Shown piece by piece: positions 53,319-64,000 of a stretch of DNA of 64,000 nucleotides; position 1 is the stretch's first letter; each line of letters opens with the position of its first letter. The notes below the pieces were generated by a model, which had not been told where the DNA came from, ran no database searches, and saw nothing but the letters and a program-made list of their open reading frames with translations. Made by a program: the position numbers and the translations under genes. The DNA is from Parus major (taxonomy: Eukaryota; Chordata; Aves; Passeriformes; Paridae), in contig NC_031773.1 in the NCBI RefSeq assembly GCF_001522545.3, positions 44,622,786 through 44,686,785 on the forward strand, written 5' to 3'.

Positions 53319-54974
53319 CTAGAAAAGAAATATTGTGACATTTAAAATATCAATTAATCTTTCTGTAAAGAATACACTCGGAAAATAAGTATTTATTTTT
53401 TCCCCTATATTTTAACTACACATAAAAAACACTGAATGGGCAAGAATAAATACTAGAATACAAGCTTTTTTATTATTATTCAAGACGAAAACAAAAATGC
53501 TGTCAGTTTTATAATAAAATTAATAAGTATATAAGAAAATATAATAGGAATGTAGTACAGCTCCCTGTTAACAAGCCTGGGTTTATGCAAAATTTCTAAA
53601 CTCCTATTACAGGCAGTGAAAATCCAGTCAGTACCATCAGTGGAACACAGCTCTTCAGCAGGGTCAGACAGTTTACATGTGGACATCTACAATTAGATGT
53701 TTTAATGTGAAACTGATCATACCCTAGGTCAATTCAGTTATACTGTGAAAGATGTCCTAGGATATCCTGGTGTCCAGCTGCTGGTCCACTTGATGTTCAC
53801 ATTTGATCTGCCTCACATCTGCCTCATACAGATGCCTTGAATATCCTAGGGCACCCCCAACAGCTTTTGATGCCTATGCTTATGTCATTTAAATTCTACC
53901 TTAGATGTCTGTGAATTTGATTTTGCAGTTTTGACACAAAATTCTTTGTGAGCAGACTTTTGCTCAAATAAAATTTACAGTACTAAAAAAAACCATTATC
54001 TCTCTTAACAAGCTACATTTCTTACTGCTGTTACTGAAAAATTTGAACAGAATAGCTTTCCATCCAATAGCATTAGCGTTAGCTAGAGCACTACTAGATC
54101 TCACTGAGTATCTGACTTACCTCCTTTGTTTTTCATAGTAAATTAGATTTTGAAATTATTTGTGAAAAATGTTAAAGGTTTTACTGCTTGAATTTGGGGT
54201 TTTTTTTATACCTTATCACGTCATACTTACTATGGTGGAAAGACCTTAAAGACACACACATACAAAAACCAATTCTGAAATCAAATACTAATTCATTATT
54301 AGTTGTGTCAGAATGCATCAGAGTTACAGCAATGCAATGACAGGATACTTAGAATTAATCAGAGATCCTTAGATGGGATGTGAGCCCACTGTAAGTGTAC
54401 ATATGTCCCATCAATGCTTAGTACATGGAGATATAAAGTAGAGCATGCCCATCTACATCTACATATCACTTATACTAACAGTATAACAGAGAGCAGAAGG
54501 AAGTCAGTAAGAGAATATATATACAAAACATATCTCAAAATAACTTCTAATATTTCCACTTTCAGAAACAATCTAGTTGAACATTCCCAGGTTTATTTGG
54601 AACAATAAGACTAAATATTTAGATTTACTTAGAGGTGGATTCCGAATCTTTTACTCAAACAATATCTTCAGGATACTTCCAGTTAATGCAATTGACTTCA
54701 AAATGGGATAACTCTGCAATGATGGTGCAACCACAAAGGTACACACAGAGATTAATGTGCAGCTTGGAAATTTCTGGGAATGAGAAAAATTCTCAGAAAA
54801 GTCACAAATAGTTATAGTTCTGATTACTGAAACAGGCTTGACATCAGCAATCTTTAAAAAAGCCTCTTATCCTCTTGGTGTCATATGGCATTTCCTTTGG
54901 ACTGACCACTTACTGGCATGACTATTGGGTGGACCTGGCACTACTAAGATGGAGCTCTCTCTTTGAGGAGTGTT

Positions 54975-55520
54975 GACAGCAGGTCAAGGGTTGTGGCTCC
55001 CTTCCTGATCACTACTGGTGGATCCACACCTGAAACGCTCTGTTCAGTTCTGGGCTCCCCAGCTCAAGACAGAGATGGAGCTACTAGAGAGAGACATTAA
55101 AATTGCTAAGGGACTGGAGCATCTCTTCTATGACTAAAGGAAGAGGGAGCTGGGACAGTTTAGCTTAGACAAATGAAGGCTTACAGAGTATCTCATCACT
55201 GCGTACAAATATCTGAAGGGAGGGTGTAAAGGCTAAGCCAGACTTGGTCATGTCCAGTGACAGAAGAGATAATGGGGAAAAACTGAAACACAATAGGTTC
55301 TTTCAAACATAAGAATTTCTTTTGCTTTGCAGGTAACTCAGCCCTGGTACTGGTACAAGTTGTCCAGAAGAGTTGTAGGTTCTCAGTCCCTGAAGATATT
55401 CAAAAGTTGTTTGGACACAGTTTTGGGCAACTTATTCTGATTCTGCTTGAAAACGGGGAGTTGGACCTGAAGACCTCCAGAGTTCCATTCCAACCTCAAC
55501 CATGCTCTGATTCTATCAGG
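54975..55520 (+). mobile_element. CR1 LINE, 5'-truncated 3' part
   Basis: About 545 bases show the standard order of CR1 3' landmarks on the plus strand: CAGTTCTGGGCTCCCCAG, AAGGGACTGGAGCATCTCTT, GTACAAATATCTGAAGGGAG, AACTGAAACACAATAGGTTC, a GATATTCAAAAG block, and a terminal TTCCAACCTCAACCATGCTC before GATTCTAT. CR1 is the main bird LINE and usually inserts as a 5'-truncated copy like this one. It is clearly diverged, has no open reading frame, and lies antisense to ANKS1B inside an intron. Confidence 0.92.
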
Positions 55521-58500
55521 GATAAGAATTAGTGATGTATACATCAACAATGAAATCCACAGAGGTTCATTTGTTAGATGAAGCCAGAACACTAAATTTT
55601 ATTTCTATGAGATTGAATTGCAGAGATGAAAATCAGTTGCACCTTGATTAAAATTGTAGATATAATTCTGTACTAATAAGGAACATTTTTAATGGAAAAA
55701 ATGGACTACATTAGTGACAACAATTTTCTATTGCTGTACCATGATCTGAGACTGAGAAAGATCAATGTTCTGGCATAGTGAATCAACAGCTTTGAGGACA
55801 AGGAACAGGATCTATCCTCAGATTACCCAGCTAAAGGGTGAAAAAGATACTGATATGATAATTGGCATGGGCAGCAGTCTTTCCGTTCATCAAAATTCCC
55901 CACTGGAGAAAAGGTAAGCAATATTTTCCTTGATGAAAGCACAGACCTTGTAAGAAATTGAATTAAAACTAATATGAAAAGAGAAACTTCCTGTAGATGT
56001 ATAAGGCAAAAAATCTATCTGGGGGCAATTTAAGAACCAGAAGATAGCTCTGCTATGCATAAAGGGAGTACAGAAACTTAAGCCACCTTTACACAAGTAA
56101 TTCCTAGAGTTAGGAGAGGAATCCAACCTTAAATGCCATTTTTCCCCCTTATATACTTACTTTCTTCCTTGATGATACTTCCTGTCATATCAGAACATGA
56201 TCCTAAAACTCTTTACAGACATTCCACACTGCCTTGTATTCTAGGGCAGTCTATGCTTTATAACTCTGAGCTATGAGACAGTAGTAATGAATGTCACATC
56301 CCAGAAACAAGATATATATTATGAACAATTTGTTCAAAAGAGGAATTTGAAAGGCACACCATATGAACAGTGCAAGGATCTGTACACTATAAAAGTGTTT
56401 TTCTGAACAAGAGGGGAAATATTACCATGAAACTGAACTAAAATCAACCTGAAAATATGAAGAAAGCACACTTGTAAGATGCAGACGTATAATCCTGCAT
56501 AAGGTGTCATGGAGATGAATGATGACACAAATTTTAAAAGCGCTAGGCAGGATTTCATGGTAATAATGAATAACTAACAAGTGAATCAGATCCCTCGACC
56601 CAAAAACTATCCAGAAGGCAAAAATGTCCTTGTTACCAGACAGTTCAGTTACCAAACTCTGCTTTAACTTAGAGGGAATGCTGAACCTCAGGATGAACAG
56701 GGCCAAGAGAAATTCTGACTGGCTCAGTAGATATATCTCTCTTTGTAAATGTCCATGTAGCTTACTACTTGAAGGTAGAAGTAAATTCAGAATGTTTTTC
56801 TCTTGTGCAATAGAACATTTACACAATTCACGAGGATAAAAAATATAGTTGCAAATAATTTCTATATATTATTTAAGATGTGCTAGAACTTTTAGGTAGA
56901 TCTTTTTCACTTATAACAGTGTACTTGTACACTAATATATTCTTCTTCTCTATACTACAGCAAGCTAGCTTAAGATTTATAGATAATTTTCACTGCTTTA
57001 CTTCCTGAAGCTTTCATTGCCTTGGATCATATTTTCCTGGCAAAGTAAACATTACCATTATATTTGGAAAGTCTTCCCCGATCATACTTAATACAAAAAC
57101 TGCTGGCAATTTTTCATGAACAAAGTGAGCTAAAGTCTGCTTGAGTTTGCATCAATGGATAATATATCGATTCTCTGGCATAAGTTTTCTGTATATGAGA
57201 TACAGAGAACTAGAGCACAAATTGTGCTAAACATGTAATAAAACAGTCCCTGCCCCTGCTTATTACTAAGTGCAGGTACAATGTCACAGGTGGATACATA
57301 AACTAAGGTAGGACAGAAGGACATCATCAATAGGCATACCAGAATACCCAAGTCACCTTGGTGTACAATTTGCAGCCTCACAGAGAAGCGCCAAGGGTTT
57401 TAATAATTACACATTTTCTTTTAATCATGTAAATATGCAAGAGCTTGTAATTAGGTCACTTGTCTAGTCCTTATTCATAGGCAGTTTGCTATAGCTCTGA
57501 CATGGATTTCAGACAGAATCTGAAGGACAGAATGGTAGCTTTACAAATTTCTTAATGGAATTTCCTCCATATACAGTGGGAGCAAAAAGGAAGGGGCACA
57601 GCTTTTTGCAGAACTACCAGTGACAAGCAGTGGAAATTGCCGTCATTATTGGAACAGACAGGGAAGGCAAACAGGGATAGATGAAACAGAAGGGGCCAAG
57701 ATTTTAGGGTATTTTTAATTATTAAACTACTGTTTACATGAAACATACTGAACTGTGTAGGATCTTGATTTACTGAAGGCCCAAAATCTATCATTCAGTC
57801 AAAACCTGCTTATTTTTCATATGTTTCAATTTAAATGAAAACTTCAAAGCATAAAGAGATGGAGCAGATTTGGATTGCCCTCTCCTAAATAACTCTGGAT
57901 TGAAGGATAGTGGATAAACCTAGAAAATTAATAAAATATTTGATTGGTTAAAAAAAATTAAATGCTGTCTTTTATTCGCCCAAATTTTTCCTGTGATTAA
58001 AAGTGCTCAGGGAGTACAGAAGAGAAAGAAAAGATGGCTAAAGTAAACCTCCCGTTTAAACAAATACATCTTTAAAATTACAGAGTGATACAAGACAGGC
58101 TACTCATATTATCATTGCTAAACACTCTGAGAGGTCTTTACTGGTGATAAACTGAATTTATTTAACACATTTGAATGTGTACAAAATTGTTTACCACATA
58201 AAATAATACTTTGTAAAATGTTCTTTCTCTATCAGCAATGCAGATCAATTTAATTAATAACAAAATAGCTGAGTTTAGTTTTAAGTGACAGGCTGATAAT
58301 TTCTGTTCTCCTCAATTTAATAAGCTGCCAGTAATCATCAACAAAATTTTTCAGAGGCTATAGTAGTAATAAATTAACAGTAGGTACAGAGCCAAATTAC
58401 CAATATGCTAAGATGCTAAATGAAAAGGAACATATTGATAGAAAATATGTATTCCGGCAAGAAAATAAATAAATGATATTTCCTTATGTCAAATAGGACA

Positions 58501-59630
58501 AAACCAGAAGGAACAAGATAACCTAGTGCAAAGGAAAAAAAAATAAAAATCACCCTGTCTCTGAATAACTTCCAAAAAAAATAAATCTAAGAATATATAT
58601 CAATTAAAAGCAATTAGAATAAAATTATTTTTTTTAAAAAATAAGCCCTATAATTTTAGTGTAGATGCCAAAGAGATCACTATTATTAAAAAAACCTTTC
58701 ATTTCTTAAAAGATTGAAAAAAAAATTGCAGCCACTGTATTTTTTAAAGACCAGTGAAAAACTTTTAGTATAACTATAGATAAAAATGGCTTAGGAGAAT
58801 TCACAGCAGTGCTAAAATTATCCAGATTACATAAGAGGAAGAACACATTTCATAAAAACATTGTGTAATATTTTGCCCTCATGTAACCATCAGTTTGGAA
58901 GTTGCTGTGACAGAGACCATTTTCCTTCAATTATTCTATTTCTTAAATATCAGTTCAGGCATCAGTTTCTGAACTTTTCCTCATTCATTTGCTAGAGATA
59001 AAAGAGAAATTTTATGTTCAGAAACATGTGTTTGAAAGTTCTATGTTGCTGTAGCATTAAGCTTTCCTAGAATACTGAAGATGTAGTAATAGTAAAAGAA
59101 AGATAAAAAAGTGAGCTGCTTACATTAACCTTTGCAAGTATCTCTCTTTCTAGTAAAGAAATCAAAATCAATTAAACTGAAATATTGATGAGTGGCAAAT
59201 TCACAAGCAGACAAATCACACAGAAGTGTTTCACTTTAAAATTGTTTGAAGCAAGTACCAACACTAATTCAAAACATGCAAGAGATAATAAAGTAGTAAA
59301 ACAATTTTACCACATTTTCCTTTGGAAGACGGTTAAGAATGTCCACTTTTAAGCCTAAAATACACTAATATTTTTTTATTTGCTTTGTTGTTTTGGTGTT
59401 TTTTAATCTGTCTTTTCTTCTTCCACTTTCAAAAAAGAATTTTTCTCTTTTTCTTCTGTTTCTCAAGAAACATGATCTTGATGAAGAATCCAGAAATAAA
59501 AGTGTATGGAATCGAGGTCCAATCTTTCTATATAAAAGGGAATTTTGTGTATAAAGGAGTTTGATTAAATGCACCTAAGGCTTGAAATGGATATAAATTT
59601 TAAAGTTTTGACAAAGTTTGCAAGATTTGT

Positions 59631-59767
59631 TCACAGATTGACAGAATCTTCTGAGCTGGAAGTGACCCAGAAGGATCAAATGCAACTCTTGAGTGGATGG
59701 CCCATACAGGGATTGAACCCACAACTTTGGTGTTTTTATCAGCAGGCTCTAACCAACTGCTAAATGG
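59631..59767 (-). mobile_element. tRNA-Ile-headed SINE with CR1-like tail (TguSINE1-type)
   Basis: Read on the minus strand, the right part (59698-59767) aligns by eye to a tRNA-Ile(AAU) gene. It has a decayed A box (TTAGCAGTTGGTTAGAGC, lacking two bases of the usual TTAGCTCAGTTGG), an intact-looking B box (GGTTCAATCCC) and a 3' end matching ...TATGGGCCA. The anticodon arm is scrambled, so this is not a working tRNA gene. It runs into about 65 bases resembling a CR1 3' terminus (ACTTCCAGCTCAGAAGATTCTGTCAATCTGT). A tRNA-Ile head joined to a CR1 tail is the known design of passerine TguSINE1, mobilised in trans by CR1. The insertion is in the same orientation as the host gene. Family assignment is from memory; the two-part structure is visible directly. 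Confidence 0.75.
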
Positions 59768-60607
59768 TAGAGAATGTCTGAATGTGACTCTAAAGTAGAT
59801 GTAATTACGTTTGGTTGCTTGCTTGCTTTATCTGAAAATAGATATAAACTTGAAACAAATTAATTCAAAGCATATTTTATACAAGAGAGAGACAGAAAGG
59901 AAGTTATTTCATATATGAAGATGAAATCCACTCTTCAACAAACATAGTGCTATCAATCAAATCAAGAGAAATCATAAGATTGAGGTAACATTTCAGAACA
60001 CATAAAAGAATCCAGCACTCTGTAGTTAAAAGGCCTGGACACCTTCCAGTACAAAGAATTGAACAAAAAATTCACTGCTTCTGTACCTTGTGTCTCTTCC
60101 CATCTATGTCTATTTTATTTAAAGTTACCCCTTAAATGTCACTACAACTTAGAGTGCAGAAAACTAGACACACCAAACAGCTGACAGGTTGGAGTCAGGA
60201 GCTGCAAGAGTATACTGCTATAGAATTTTCTTTTAGATCTATAAAACAAGTGTTTAGAAATTCAGAAAATCAAAATTGTTACTACTTACCAACTTGAGTT
60301 TTGAATGGAATAATTAGAGGAAAATGAGCTCTCAGTGAAACACTGTTTTAGATTGCTGTGACGATGAATGGCCATAGCTTTAGAAAATCAGCTTGTGACC
60401 TTTACAGCCACTGCTGTAGAAAATATATTTATATACAGGTACATGAATGGTTGACATGATTTGTGTATCTACATCTCTCAAGACACCATTAAAACATGCA
60501 CTCAGCTTTGAAGATATGTATCTTTCTTTTAACACATTGTTGGAGTTGTCACCTTGCAGCATTTCCAACTAAGTAAATGCAAGTGTATTTTAAAGGAAAA
60601 AATATCA

Positions 60608-60669
60608 GGGGAGGGAGGGAGGAAGGAAGCAAGGGAGGAAAGGAGGAAGGGAGGAAGGGAAGGAAGGAA
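60608..60669 (+). repeat. GGGA/GGAA purine simple repeat (CT-rich in ANKS1B transcript)
   Basis: About 62 uninterrupted bases of G and A, apart from one C, made of interleaved GGGA and GGAA units. It ends about 12 bases short of the exon edge, so in the minus-strand transcript it is a pyrimidine tract just inside the intron after the 5' splice site. Confidence 0.95.
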
Positions 60670-60681
60670 TTACACACTAAC

Positions 60682-60978
60682 TTGGCAGCTGACATCCATT
60701 CCAGCCTCCAGAAGCACCTGTACAACAGCTTTGTGGCCATTACGAGCAGCAAGATGCAAAGGGGTGTGTTTTCTTGTATTACAGTTCATCAGATTTGGAT
60801 ATGCTTTGATGATCATTTTTACAACGCGCAGACGTCCATAAAGTGCTGCCAGATCCAGAGGTGTTTCCAGTTTGTTGTTTCTTATTGTGGGGTCTGTCAG
60901 CTCTTCTAGCAGAACAGCAACAACTTCTGAATGACCGTACTGAGCTGCACAATGCAGTGCTGTTTCATTTTCATTGTT
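60682..60978 (-). CDS. ANKS1B: ANKS1B exon: three ankyrin repeats
   Basis: A 297-base exon, phase 0 at both ends, 99 codons, starting [20 protein letters not shown] and ending EAGMDVSCQ. It encodes three consecutive ankyrin units: [15 protein letters not shown]..., [17 protein letters not shown]..., and [20 protein letters not shown].... Each has the repeat's T/S-ALH-AA-GH core and a following V-x-x-LL helix. The array is a cytoplasmic protein-interaction module in the N-terminal half of long ANKS1B isoforms. The acceptor reads TTTTTTTAACAG; the donor is GTTAGT, weaker than consensus at +3. A purine-rich simple repeat on the plus strand (pyrimidine in the transcript) begins about a dozen bases past the donor. 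Next exon phase matches (begins ACA GAA AAA, T-E-K). The sequence is close to the mammalian protein as I remember it, with changes such as [11 protein letters not shown]. Confidence 0.96.
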
Positions 60979-63839
60979 CTGTTAAAAAAAACCCAAAAGC
61001 TTCAGAAATTCATGTTTAATCCACAATAGAAATGCTCAGTATCTATAAATTGCCTCCATGAGATCACTACAGAGGCAGGGTTTGTAGTATAATGTATGGT
61101 AATGTATGTTAAATGCTTCAAAATTACTCCACTGAAATTTTAATAATAACACATTAATACTTCAGCTTGTGGCTCTCAAGCAGATGATCTCCCTACGTGT
61201 CTACATTGCTCCCAATCCATTTTAACAACATGTCCCTCAAAACCTTGTAGCTCATGATATGCCAAAATCTGTAACCTTCCTTGATTCAGCTGTTCCTGAA
61301 ATTATGTTTGAGTCCTTCTCTTAAAAATACTCTGACAGTGAAGTCTCTCTTCTTGCTTTTGCTGGTTTGGTATCACAGCTGTTTGTTACTAGAGAAATAG
61401 AATTACGGAGAAAAACTGTGCAATGCAAAGGTATTAGGCACAAGGTTAGTTTCACGTATCACTATACAAAGTTACTATCCAGACAACAATAAAAACTTGC
61501 AAGACAAAATAGCACCTGTAGAAAGACTTAGAATCACATAATTAGAATTATGTATGTGTTCTAAGGCATGTGAGTATGTGTATGCTGTGGACTGAACGGG
61601 TTTTTGCTTTGTAAAACAATGACCCCACCTCCAAGTGTTTCCAAAAACATTACTCAATAAACTTAATAATAAGTATTGAGAATAAGGATCATATTTTTAA
61701 ATTGTTTTCTTCCAGTCATGTCTGTGTACTTGCGATGCCAAAGAGTCAAATAACTTCAGGCAAAGAGGAAAGAAATAGTTTATTCTCTGAATTCTGTATG
61801 TCATCTATATTATTAATATATCACATGTAGACTTTACAAAGCTTTAAAATACACTAGACTCTATAAATTGTAGAAATATGTACATTGAATGCCTCTTCTG
61901 ATAAATTATTTATAAAATGTTGTGACAGTTTACTAATGTAAAAGTACAAAACCAAAAAGCTAATGTGCTTATTTTATTTATTTTAAATTATTATTATAAA
62001 TAATTTAATGTATATTCAGGAAAGATACTAAAGAAGGGTAGAGATATCATTCTAAAGGAACGAAAAGTGATAAATCTGAACCCATAGTTCTATTTCTCAT
62101 GAAGTCAGCTGAAGAAAGTTCAGGGGACAGAGAACTGAAAACAGAAAGAAACAATTGTTTTTTGAAAGACAGAAAGAGTCAGAGATTCAGAGAAATGAGG
62201 CTTTGGACTCTTACTCAAAAGCTAGCTAGGATAAGAATATCCATGTTGCACAGTAAAAACTAGAAAGGAGGAAAAGGGAAGATCTATTTTTTGGTAATGA
62301 TGTTTCTAATTCTGTAACCCAGAACTCAAATTTTGGGTTTGTGATTTTAACAGCATTGCTGTCATTTTCATCTCTTGCAATCTAAGATGACTCAGATGAA
62401 CTTGGGAAAGAGAAGAGACAGATCAATACATTCAGGTAAATCAATGTTGCAGTCAAACTCATGGGGTGTCTGCAACACCACACAAGATCTGAGAGACTGG
62501 AATGTGTTTCCTGCTAAACTGCAACGCAGAGGCTGGAGAACATCCAGGTGGAAAGTGAGAAGCTTCCATGGCCAGACATGGCTTGATGACTGGTAAGTAT
62601 TTAGATCATTGTGCATTATTCAGACTACCATGTGGGCTTTCCTTATTATACAGACCAGAAATTCAGATTAAAATATATATACTGTCACAATACTATATTG
62701 CTGTTTTATGTTTTATCAACTACCTGAAACAAGCTTTTTGTGCTCTAGTGACTTCTAATACATCTTTTATATAGGACTGGGCAAAGCAATTTTCTTATGT
62801 ACAGTTCTATGCCCACAGATCACAAGTAAAGTTTATTAACATTTATTTTTAATTTTTTAATATTTCATGGACAGCTAGATGAACAGGCAATTGCAATGTG
62901 ATTTGGTGTAAAATTAAGTATGAGAATCAGATAATTGCACACAAAATGGACCATTATGGTAATTTTTGCCTACAGTTACTGTATTTATATATCTAATGGA
63001 AATAGTTACACAAAAGTTATATGTGTTACTATATTGACATTCTGTGAGGTAAATAACAAAATCCATGTTTACAATTGTGACCATCTGTCCAATATCTGCT
63101 TACGTCTGAGGGTTTTTTCAAGAACTTATGTATTAATTGAACTATTTTGAATCTTGTGCCAATGATCTAATATTGTAGCTTAAAAGTATTCTGATTAAAT
63201 TTTCAAAGAAACATAAAACTTAAATTTACCATGGCCCTTTTCTCAAAATGTGATGGACAGATACAGACACATGGAGATCAAACAGTCCAAGTTGCTGCTG
63301 CTGAGCAGCAAACTGGAAATTGCTCCCTCTGGATAAAGAATATCCAGCTGAATTTTCACACAAAGGCATATTGGATGGAAAAGTACATTTTAAACAGCTT
63401 GGTGTACAAAAGTAAACAAAATGTTATTATTTTCAGATGCATATTGTTGAACATTTTTCAATGATTTTAATTTGCTGAATAAAGGCTACATTTCAGTTCA
63501 TGACCAATCAAACTGATAGAAAATTAAAAAGAGCTATGTATCACTGAAATAAAGTAGAAGACTCCAACATGGGCAAACACGATAATTTTATTACCTACAT
63601 ATATGGACTCAGAACAGGCATTGTACATACTCTATTATCAGAGCCGAAAGGTACTACCTAATTAAAATTTGGTAATAAAACATTCTTCCTCCTTCAAAAT
63701 GTAAATTAATCAATTCAATTCAGGTAAAGAAGACAAAATCATTTTACCTCCAGAGAGTATATTAAAACTTGTTTAATTGCCCTCTAAATTTATCGAGGAG
63801 AGGAGAGGAGAGGAGAGGAGAGGAGAGGAGAGGAGAGGA
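60979..63839 (-). other. ANKS1B: Upstream intron of ANKS1B (partial)
   Basis: About 2.9 kb of AT-rich intron between the gap and the first visible exon. The acceptor next to the exon is a T-rich tract ending in AACAG. No exon encoding the preceding ankyrin repeat was found on the minus strand here, so it lies beyond the gap. Apart from the pentamer repeat at the right edge and weak AT-rich stretches, I see nothing recognisable. Confidence 0.8.
63795..63839 (+). repeat. GAGGA pentanucleotide microsatellite at gap edge
   Basis: Nine perfect copies of a five-base GAGGA unit run directly into the run of N, so the true length is unknown. Confidence 0.97.
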
Positions 63840-64000
63840 NNNNNNNNNNNNNNNNNNNNNNNNNNNNNNNNNNNNNNNNNNNNNNNNNNNNNNNNNNNNN
63901 NNNNNNNNNNNNNNNNNNNNNNNNNNNNNNNNNNNNNNNNNNNNNNNNNNNNNNNNNNNNNNNNNNNNNNNNNNNNNNNNNNNNNNNNNNNNNNNNNNNN
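63840..64000. other. Assembly gap (N)
   Basis: All 161 bases to the window end are N. The gap begins inside a purine microsatellite, which probably caused the assembly break. Confidence 0.99.

Larger units (their letters stand above)
53319..60681 (-). other. ANKS1B: Intron, 7.4 kb
   Basis: AT-rich intron between the three-repeat exon and the fourth-repeat exon. It contains a purine/pyrimidine repeat beside its 5' splice site, a tRNA/CR1-type SINE and a CR1 3' fragment, listed separately. Minus-strand ORFs of up to 134 codons within it show no family resemblance. No other coding exon was recognised. Confidence 0.85.
1..63839 (-). other. ANKS1B: ANKS1B gene, internal part (gene span in window)
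   Basis: Seven exons on the minus strand, each bounded by AG/GT and with compatible phases, assemble into one reading frame of about 356 residues. In order it contains the final ankyrin repeats, a Ser/Glu-rich linker, a conserved GELSKLLDEIKLCQEK block, an acidic EEEDDD run followed by CGPSGLWEALTPCNGCRNLG, and a TKKPCSLEIAR block. I recognise these as ANKS1B; the paralogue ANKS1A has a different linker after the ankyrin array. The family protein is a postsynaptic scaffold of about 1,250 residues in its long form (ankyrin repeats, two SAM domains, PTB domain) that binds PSD-95 and the APP intracellular region. This slice corresponds to roughly residues 125-480 of the long form, from memory. 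The start codon, first repeats, SAM and PTB exons are outside the window. Short brain isoforms start downstream of the ankyrin exons, so these exons should mark long isoforms. Confidence 0.93.

Noticed and set aside
56422..56826. 134-codon minus-strand ORF
   Set aside because: No recognisable family, hydrophobic and Leu/Ile-rich as expected from AT-rich sequence, and no splice or promoter context.
59698..59767. tRNA-Ile gene
   Set aside because: A box has lost two bases, the anticodon arm is scrambled, and it is fused to a CR1-like tail, so it is a SINE head rather than a working tRNA gene.
1..64000. Operons, ribosome binding sites, CRISPR arrays, prophage
   Set aside because: The window is spliced vertebrate DNA; no regular spaced repeats or dense coding was found.

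Overview
The window is vertebrate nuclear DNA, most likely avian and probably passerine. It is AT-rich and intron-dominated, with GT-AG splicing. It carries several 3' ends of CR1 LINEs (the dominant bird retroposon) and one short element whose head resembles tRNA-Ile(AAU) and whose tail resembles a CR1 3' end, the layout known for passerine TguSINE1. The last 161 bases are an assembly gap.

One gene accounts for all convincing coding sequence: a 5'-central slice of ANKS1B (AIDA-1/EB-1), transcribed on the minus strand. Seven exons read from high to low coordinate: 60682-60978, 53243-53318, 50979-51080, 43477-43587, 40293-40468, 19799-19939 and 3095-3260. Their phases join without a break and give about 356 residues. 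The first three exons encode the last ankyrin repeats of the N-terminal array. The next four encode the linker between the ankyrin array and the SAM domains, including a conserved acidic/CxxC segment. The initiating exon and first ankyrin repeats lie beyond the gap at the right edge. The two SAM domains and the PTB domain lie beyond the left edge.

The rest is intron: about 7.4, 2.2, 7.4, 3.0, 20.4 and 16.5 kb between exons, plus partial introns at both ends. These hold four clear CR1 fragments, the tRNA/CR1 SINE, a possible LTR scrap, TATA-type and purine/pyrimidine simple repeats, and several small direct duplications. No other protein-coding gene, functional RNA gene, CRISPR array or bacterial-type feature is supported. 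The remaining ORFs of 60-134 codons look like chance readings of AT-rich intron.

I found no new biological system. The items most worth checking are a perfect RFX X-box next to a CCAAT box in the 20 kb intron, a compact E-box/CRE/RFX motif cluster in the 7.4 kb intron, a frame-compatible candidate alternative or poison exon near 24.7-24.9 kb, a long pyrimidine tract just downstream of the ankyrin exon donor, and the SINE.
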